Assembly (NCBI GenBank): GCA_017885655.1
Contig: JAFNFQ010000065.1
Location: 1 to 42,460 of the forward strand
DNA length: 42,460 bases
Direction of reading: 5' to 3'
Source: Methanobacteriota archaeon
GTDB lineage: Archaea > Thermoplasmatota > Thermoplasmata > RBG-16-68-12 > JAFNFQ01
This document shows positions 36,767 to 42,460 of this stretch, piece after piece. The translations under genes and the position numbers were made by a program. The notes beneath the pieces were generated by a model. That model was not told where the DNA came from. It was given only the letters and a program-made list of their open reading frames with translations, and searched no databases. Numbering within the stretch: position 1 is the stretch's first letter; every line of letters begins with the position of its first letter.

Positions 36767-37413
36767 GTCGTCACCTGCTCCTTGCGAATAACCGGCAATT
36801 CGATAAGGTAGCCCGAGTTCGGTCCGGTGTAGTCCGACGGGACGTCTGTGACCTTAAGCATGAAGACGAAGTAATGGGTCATCTCGAGATTCCTCCAACC
36901 CAGCCCGAGGTTGGTCAGGGCGAAGTTCATGATGTCCCTGGCGTGTTCAAAGCCCCCCGAGTTATCTGTCCGGCTGAAGTTCCAGGCACAGTAGAAGTCT
37001 TTGACGCTGTTCGCGGCGATCAGGCCGTCCGTGGGCCGGAGTGAGGGGTCCGCGACTATCATCGAGAAGGCCAGCGGCACCTGACTATGGGTCAGATTCT
37101 CCATGTAGTAGTCCCTGATCCACCCCTGATATTTCATGAACTGGAGAACCACGTCCTTCCGGCTCGGATTCGTCACATTTACATAAGCCACGTAGTGGAA
37201 GATCGTGTCATCGGTGACTTCGCCCGATGGTCCCAGATTAGATGTGGTGATGTTCAGGTCAGCGACCGGGGACACCGCAAGCTTGGCCATCGCGACGTCC
37301 GTGTAGTTGATCGCGCTCATTGTCGAGGCTGCCACGAAGACGAGGGAGACCGAGGTCAGCGTGACCCAGAGGGCTATTCGTATTCTGGCGACTCGGCGTG
37401 CGTCAAGTCGCAT
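36745..37413 (-). CDS. Hypothetical membrane-anchored extracytoplasmic protein
   Basis: N-terminal TM (IALWVTLTSVSLVFVAASTMSAI) then a soluble domain; start M(RLDARRV) at 37413 (alternative 37431); follows the opp operon on the same strand. Confidence 0.7.
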   Translation of the reverse strand: MRLDARRVARIRIALWVTLTSVSLVFVAASTMSAINYTDVAMAKLAVSPVADLNITTSNLGPSGEVTDDTIFHYVAYVNVTNPSRKDVVLQFMKYQGWIRDYYMENLTHSQVPLAFSMIVADPSLRPTDGLIAANSVKDFYCAWNFSRTDNSGGFEHARDIMNFALTNLGLGWRNLEMTHYFVFMLKVTDVPSDYTGPNSGYLIELPVIRKEQVTTWPEESP

Positions 37414-37418
37414 GCGGT

Positions 37419-38492
37419 TCACCCTTCCCATTCCTTTGGCGGGGACGGCGGGATTAATGATCCGACCGAGTAGAAATCGTGCGCGAAGTGGCAGAGGGTC
37501 GCATGTCCGGGACTGACCTCGACGTGCGCCGGTTCCACTTCCCTGCAAACCTGCTTTGCATAGACGCATCTGGTGTGGAAGCGGCACCCCTTCGGAATGT
37601 TGACCGGACTCGGGAGTTCTCCCGTGATCGGGACTATCGAGTACTCGTGCTCTGGATCCGGGACCGGGACTGCGGCCAAGAGCGCGCGCGTGTAGGGATG
37701 AGCGGGGCGCGAGATGACTTCCTCGGTCGGTCCCATCTCCGCCAGCCGCCCAAGGTACATGACGCCGATCGTGTCGGACATGTACCTGGCGACGGCGATG
37801 TCGTGCGTGATGAAGAGGAATGGGATGTCATACTTCTGCCTCAGCTCGAGCATGAGGTTCATCACTCCCGCCCGGATAGAGACGTCGAGCATGCTCACCG
37901 GCTCGTCAGCCACGATGAACCTTGGCGACACGACGAGCGCACGGGCGATGGCGACGCGCTGTCTCTGGCCCCCGCTCAGCTCGTGCGGGAACCGCCCGAG
38001 CAGCTCGTCCGCAGGCCTGAGCCCGGCATCCTCGAGCGCCTTGATCACCAGCTCCAGCCGCTCCTCCTGTGTCTCAGCAATGCCAAGAACGTTCAGCGGA
38101 TCCGCCACGGCGCGGAAGACCGTGAACCGCGGGTTCAAGGACTCATAGGGGTCCTGGAATATCATCTGCATGTACTTCCTGAAGCCGACCAGGTCGCTTC
38201 CCCTGAGAGTCGCGATATCCACGCCGAGGAAGTCTATGCGGCCGGACGAGGGATTCTCGAGGCGCGTGACCAGCCGACCGGTCGTGGTCTTGCCGCAGCC
38301 AGACTCGCCCACCAGCCCCATGATCTCCCCGGTGTGGATCTTGAACGAGACGCCGTCGACTGCCTTGACCGTGAGAGGGGGCGCGCCAAGCGCGAAGAAC
38401 CCGGCCTTCAGCTCGAAGTGCTTTACCAGGTTCTGGACATTCATCACGAATCCCGGTTCGACGGAGGGTTGGGTGGGCACGACCGCGCTCAA
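37419..38492 (-). CDS. Oligopeptide/dipeptide ABC transporter ATP-binding protein (OppF-like)
   Basis: Walker A GESGCGKTT, signature LSGGQRQRVAIARAL, C-terminal Cys motif CRFHTRCVYAKQVCREVEP; TTG start overlapping the upstream TGA is likely. Confidence 0.93.
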   Translation of the reverse strand: MSAVVPTQPSVEPGFVMNVQNLVKHFELKAGFFALGAPPLTVKAVDGVSFKIHTGEIMGLVGESGCGKTTTGRLVTRLENPSSGRIDFLGVDIATLRGSDLVGFRKYMQMIFQDPYESLNPRFTVFRAVADPLNVLGIAETQEERLELVIKALEDAGLRPADELLGRFPHELSGGQRQRVAIARALVVSPRFIVADEPVSMLDVSIRAGVMNLMLELRQKYDIPFLFITHDIAVARYMSDTIGVMYLGRLAEMGPTEEVISRPAHPYTRALLAAVPVPDPEHEYSIVPITGELPSPVNIPKGCRFHTRCVYAKQVCREVEPAHVEVSPGHATLCHFAHDFYSVGSLIPPSPPKEWEG

Positions 38493-39505
38493 ATGAACAC
38501 CTCCGGCGACAGCTTTCCCTGCAGGTCCTTCGCGAAGTGACAGAAGGAGATGTGCCCCGGACTCATCGTGAGTCCCGGCGGGTTCTGAGTCTTGCAGATG
38601 TCCTGCACGTAGGGGCATCTCGGATGGAAGCGGCAGCCGGTCGGCGGCTCGACGAGGCTCGGCGGATTCCCTTTGATCGTGGCGAGTCTCCGCACCTTCC
38701 CCTTTATGCTCGGGAAACTACCGAGCAGGCCAGAGGTGTACGGGTGGGCGGTCTCCTTGAAAATCTCCCTTGTCGTGCCCGTCTCCGAGATCTGACCGGC
38801 GTACATCACGGCGATTCGTTTCGCGGTCTTCGCGACGACGGAGACGTCGTGGGTGATTATGATCATGGCCATCTCGAGGCGGTCCTGGAGCTCTCTGACC
38901 TTCGTCAGTATCTTGTTCTGAGTAATCACGTCGAGTGCAGTCGTCGGCTCGTCTGCGATGACGAGCTTGGGGTTGAGGGCTAGTGCCATCGCTATCATCG
39001 CCCTCTGCTTCATCCCGCCGCTGTATTCATGCGGGAAATGGTCGATGCGGTCCACCGGGATCCCGACGAGGTTGTACAGTTGCTCGGCCCTTTGCCTGGC
39101 CTGCTGCTTCGTGACCCGCTCGTGGAACAATATCGCCTCTGCAATCTGGTCGCCGACGCGCTGGACCGGATTCAGGGCGTTCATCGCGCCCTGGAAAATC
39201 ATGGAAATCTCTTTCCACCTTATCTTGTTCAGCTCGTTGTCGTACTCCTTAAGCCTCCCGTCCTTCTTCATCGTCATCTTCAACAGGTTCTTGCCGTCGA
39301 AGATGACCCTCCCGCCCTTGATGTAGGCGTTCGAGGGCAAGAGCTGGGAGATTCCGTAGGCGAGCGTCGTCTTGCCGCAGGCTGACTCGCCGACCAGCCC
39401 CAAGGTCTCTCCCTTGTCCAGTTGAATAGAAACCCCGTCGGTTGCGTGCACCCAACCAGTCTTTATCTTGTAGTGCACGACGAGGTCCTGGACTTCGAGC
39501 AGCAT
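38489..39505 (-). CDS. Oligopeptide/dipeptide ABC transporter ATP-binding protein (OppD-like)
   Basis: GESACGKTT, YSGGMKQRAMIAMALALNPKLVIADEPTTALD, CRFHPRCPYVQDICKTQNPP. Confidence 0.95.
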   Translation of the reverse strand: MLLEVQDLVVHYKIKTGWVHATDGVSIQLDKGETLGLVGESACGKTTLAYGISQLLPSNAYIKGGRVIFDGKNLLKMTMKKDGRLKEYDNELNKIRWKEISMIFQGAMNALNPVQRVGDQIAEAILFHERVTKQQARQRAEQLYNLVGIPVDRIDHFPHEYSGGMKQRAMIAMALALNPKLVIADEPTTALDVITQNKILTKVRELQDRLEMAMIIITHDVSVVAKTAKRIAVMYAGQISETGTTREIFKETAHPYTSGLLGSFPSIKGKVRRLATIKGNPPSLVEPPTGCRFHPRCPYVQDICKTQNPPGLTMSPGHISFCHFAKDLQGKLSPEVFI

Positions 39506-39511
39506 GACTCC

Positions 39512-41779
39512 TCACCTCTCCCTCAGGCGCGGATTTATGATATCGTCTATCGCTCTCCCCACGAGGTAGAAACCCAGGGAGATCAGGGTGATGCACAGGC
39601 CCGGGGGCAGGAGCCACCACCAGGCGGTGAGGGTGTTGCCCGAGGAGCCCAGCGTCCTCAGCATGATTCCCCATGAGACGTTCGACGGCCTGGGGTCGCC
39701 CAGTCCGATGAAACTCACCGCAGCCTCGGTCAGAATCGCGCCCCCGACGCTTAGCGTCATGTAGAGGAAGGCGAACGGGAGGACGTTGGGAGCTATGTGG
39801 ACCACCATCGTCCTGCTCCTCGAGGCGCCGGATATCCTGGAGGCATCGACGAACGGTCTCTCCTTCAGGGACAAGGTCTGCGCTCGAATGACACGGGCTA
39901 TCCCCGGCCAGCCAAGTACCGCTATCACGATCACGATGTTCCATATGCTGGGACCGAGTATCGATGCGAGAATCAGGACCAGAGGCAGGAAAGGCAGCAC
40001 GAGCGCGATATCCGTTACCCTCATCAGCAGGGTGTCAAGGAATCCCCCGTAGAAGCCCGCAACGAGTCCGACGAGCGTCCCGATCACCACAGAGAATAAG
40101 GCGGCAAGCACCCCGACGATCAGCGCAACCCTCGAGCCCCATATCAGTTGCGTCAGGATGTCGTAGCCCTGGGCATCGGTGCCGAGGATGTAGGTGTTCC
40201 CCGAAGGATATGTGCCTGGAGGCAGAGGCGCTCTCGAGACCCCGAGCAACCTATAGACAACCATGTTCCCGGTGCTTGGCTCGAAGACCAGCGCGAGCAT
40301 CTCCTCGCTCGAGAGACCAATGGCGTACTTCGTCCCCGCCGAGCTGCCCATGTATTCTATGTATATCCTCAGTGGGTCGCTGTCCTTGAAGAAGTTAATC
40401 AGTCTCTGGCGAAGCCTCGTCTCGGAAACGGTGGGGGCGCTCCAGACGACCCCGTCCGTGTCAAGAGCCTGCACGAGCGAAGTGGTGGGACTGTAGAACA
40501 ACGACCTCACCGGCTTCGAGAGGCTGATGTTCAGGACGGAATCAAGAGTGCCGTTCGCCGATCCGCGCAATAAATCGCTCGAGGTCGCATTCCCGACGGC
40601 ATCGTAGTGGGTGAGAACGAAATGCGGGTTGCCCGAGTTGCCCGGGTCCGGCTGGGTTGTGATTGCAGACGATGAGCTATCGAATGTCAAGGTGCGGAAG
40701 ACCGTGAGGTTCCCCGCCGTGACGTTTCGGGGAAGGAGGTACCAGATGGCCGCCTTCGTGGCGGATCTCAGCGGGACGTACAGCATCTGGATCTCGGGGG
40801 CCCGGAAGTATCCTATCGGCGCGGTCATGTTGGCGGGCTCGCCCGATATCGCTAGGTCGAGGTCGAATCGAGCGGATCCGTTCAGGGTGAACACGGCCAG
40901 CTTGTTGTTGCTCGTCGGCACGAAGATGCCGGAGAGTTCGGGCTTCAGCTGGAGATAGTAGGCAAGCGGTTTCGCGGTGACCGGCATGTCGACCGAAAGC
41001 ACGGAGGCGATACCGAACTGGGGGATGGGCGGGTCGTCCTGACTAGATTTGTAGTTCACGCTGAAGACCTGGACATGCGTGTCCGACGCGGCGACTATGT
41101 ATCGGTCGGAGTGCAGGCCGCCGGTGTCGTTCCTTATCTGGAACGGGAAGTCGTACATCTCTCCGGCGGAGACCGGGTCCTCCACCAGCCATCTGGGCTG
41201 GAACCCGATGTACTCCGAATGCAGTTTCCTCTTTGTGAACGGATCGAGCAGGACGAAGTAGCCGTTCGCCACGAAGCCGATCAGGCCGTTCTTCGTCAGG
41301 TCGTCGTCCGTGGCCCGCTTGCCTAGGTTGTCGCGCCCCGGCACGAGGTACAGGACGTTGGAGAGCGGCGTGCTGAACCCGAAATCGGTGATGTTGATCC
41401 AAATGGTCCGTCCGGGGATTGAGAACGGGCTCTCGTTCTTCGCGACCGAATCCATCACGATCTTGCCGTTGCTGTCGGCAACGATTATCCAGAGCCTGCC
41501 GTCATCCTCGGTCGGGTCTTTCGGGGACGACGGTCCGATCACCGGCTCGAAGAAGCTGCCAGTGGTGTTGTACGTCTTGCTGTAGCTGGCGGGAACGAAT
41601 ACGTCGACGTCAGGGGCGAGGAACTCGGGGCTGTATGGAGAAATCATCGGTGCGAACACGGCCATGAACACGAACACGGTGATTATCGCGGTACCCGCTA
41701 GGCCGAGCTTGCTGCGCTTGAAGAGGTTCCAGGACTTCTTGAGCGCGATCCAGAATGCGCTGAGGCCGCCGATTGCCAC
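39512..41779 (-). CDS. OppC/DppC-like ABC permease with ~480-aa extracytoplasmic insertion
   Basis: N-terminal TM plus C-terminal permease core GTDAQGYDILTQLIWGSRVALIVG and EAA-type loop FVDASRISGASRSRTMVVHIAPN; extra region aa ~54-532. Confidence 0.93.
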   Translation of the reverse strand: MAIGGLSAFWIALKKSWNLFKRSKLGLAGTAIITVFVFMAVFAPMISPYSPEFLAPDVDVFVPASYSKTYNTTGSFFEPVIGPSSPKDPTEDDGRLWIIVADSNGKIVMDSVAKNESPFSIPGRTIWINITDFGFSTPLSNVLYLVPGRDNLGKRATDDDLTKNGLIGFVANGYFVLLDPFTKRKLHSEYIGFQPRWLVEDPVSAGEMYDFPFQIRNDTGGLHSDRYIVAASDTHVQVFSVNYKSSQDDPPIPQFGIASVLSVDMPVTAKPLAYYLQLKPELSGIFVPTSNNKLAVFTLNGSARFDLDLAISGEPANMTAPIGYFRAPEIQMLYVPLRSATKAAIWYLLPRNVTAGNLTVFRTLTFDSSSSAITTQPDPGNSGNPHFVLTHYDAVGNATSSDLLRGSANGTLDSVLNISLSKPVRSLFYSPTTSLVQALDTDGVVWSAPTVSETRLRQRLINFFKDSDPLRIYIEYMGSSAGTKYAIGLSSEEMLALVFEPSTGNMVVYRLLGVSRAPLPPGTYPSGNTYILGTDAQGYDILTQLIWGSRVALIVGVLAALFSVVIGTLVGLVAGFYGGFLDTLLMRVTDIALVLPFLPLVLILASILGPSIWNIVIVIAVLGWPGIARVIRAQTLSLKERPFVDASRISGASRSRTMVVHIAPNVLPFAFLYMTLSVGGAILTEAAVSFIGLGDPRPSNVSWGIMLRTLGSSGNTLTAWWWLLPPGLCITLISLGFYLVGRAIDDIINPRLRER

Positions 41780-41811
41780 CTTCTTCTTATCTTCGGCTAT
41801 TTGGAATCCCC

Positions 41812-42460
41812 CTACAACCTCACCCGCGGGTCAAGCCAGGCATACAGCAGATCCGCCACGATGTTGCCCACGATCACGAGGATGGCCAAGATGAAGAGGG
41901 TCGCCCCCGCGAGGAAGTGATCCTGGATGAGGATGGCCTGGAGGAAGTAGTAGCCTACTCCCTGATAGGTGAATATCTGCTCGAGGATGATCGCGCCTCC
42001 GACGGAATAAGCTAGGGCTATCGTGAACGAGGTGACCACCGGCAGATACGCGTTCCTGTTCGCGTGGCGTCGCCTGACGATGCGCTCCGGCAACCCCTTC
42101 GCCCTCGCCGTGAGTATGTAATCCTCCTTGAGGACCTCGAGCAGGGAAGTCCTCATCAGGAGTATGACGCCGGCGAGGCTGATGAGCACTAGGACGACGA
42201 GAGGCAGTACCATGTGCCACATGTAGTCGAAGGGGCGCGCCAAGATGTTGTTCTCGAGGAACGGAAACTTCCTGACCAGGTCCGCCATGTTCGCCGACTG
42301 GAAGCCCGAGAGCGGGAACCACCCAAACTGGAATGCGAATATCCAGATGAAGATCAGGCCGATCCAGAACGAGGGCATGTTGTAGAAGAACAGACTGAAG
42401 AGTATCCAGCCGCCCTCTTCGACACCTCCGCGTTTCCAGCCGATCCGGGAACCCACGACG
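41812..42460 (-). CDS. OppB/DppB-like ABC permease, 5' end truncated by window end
   Basis: MRTSLLEVLKEDYILTARAKGLPERIVRRRHANRNAYLPVVT EAA loop; TYQGVGYYFLQAILIQDHFLAGATLFILAILVIVGNIVADLLYAWLDPRVRL C-terminus. Confidence 0.93.
   Translation of the reverse strand, partial: VVGSRIGWKRGGVEEGGWILFSLFFYNMPSFWIGLIFIWIFAFQFGWFPLSGFQSANMADLVRKFPFLENNILARPFDYMWHMVLPLVVLVLISLAGVILLMRTSLLEVLKEDYILTARAKGLPERIVRRRHANRNAYLPVVTSFTIALAYSVGGAIILEQIFTYQGVGYYFLQAILIQDHFLAGATLFILAILVIVGNIVADLLYAWLDPRVRL

Noticed and set aside
37479-38540. 353-aa plus-strand ORF (and 38537..38983, 40148..40573)
   Set aside because: Antisense to the opp ATPase/permease genes; no recognisable motifs

Overview
The window is a 42.5 kb archaeal chromosome segment. 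It is probably euryarchaeal/Thermoplasmatota-like, judged only from gene content and TATA-type promoters. The left third (1-16.1 kb) is rich in proteostasis genes: DnaK C-terminus, DnaJ, CDC48/VCP, NfeD plus SPFH/stomatin, HtpX, Rqc2/NEMF and an HtrA-like PDZ protease. It also carries a RuvC-like protein, a PD-(D/E)XK nuclease-like protein, glutamine synthetase and tRNA-Thr(GGT). Between two ordinary genes lies a roughly 1.2 kb intergenic island (13.17-14.39 kb) with about 25 degenerate 21-bp units arranged in three blocks, each slipped by 1 nt. The middle (16.2-31.5 kb) is a cell-surface locus: a papain-like protease with repeat domains and a C-terminal membrane anchor, an RND/MMPL exporter, and a very large protein with 14 consecutive ~124-aa DUF11-type repeats. 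The right part has an ABC-2 exporter preceded by a hairpin-rich leader, a PduO-type adenosyltransferase, PriL, a CDP-alcohol phosphatidyltransferase, an AK6/Fap7-like kinase, and an Opp/Dpp operon. The OppC-like permease of that operon carries an unusual ~480-aa extracytoplasmic insertion. Best leads are the OppC insertion, the 21-bp array, the hairpin-rich leader and the DUF11 giant. All assignments come from reading translated sequence; no database search was run.
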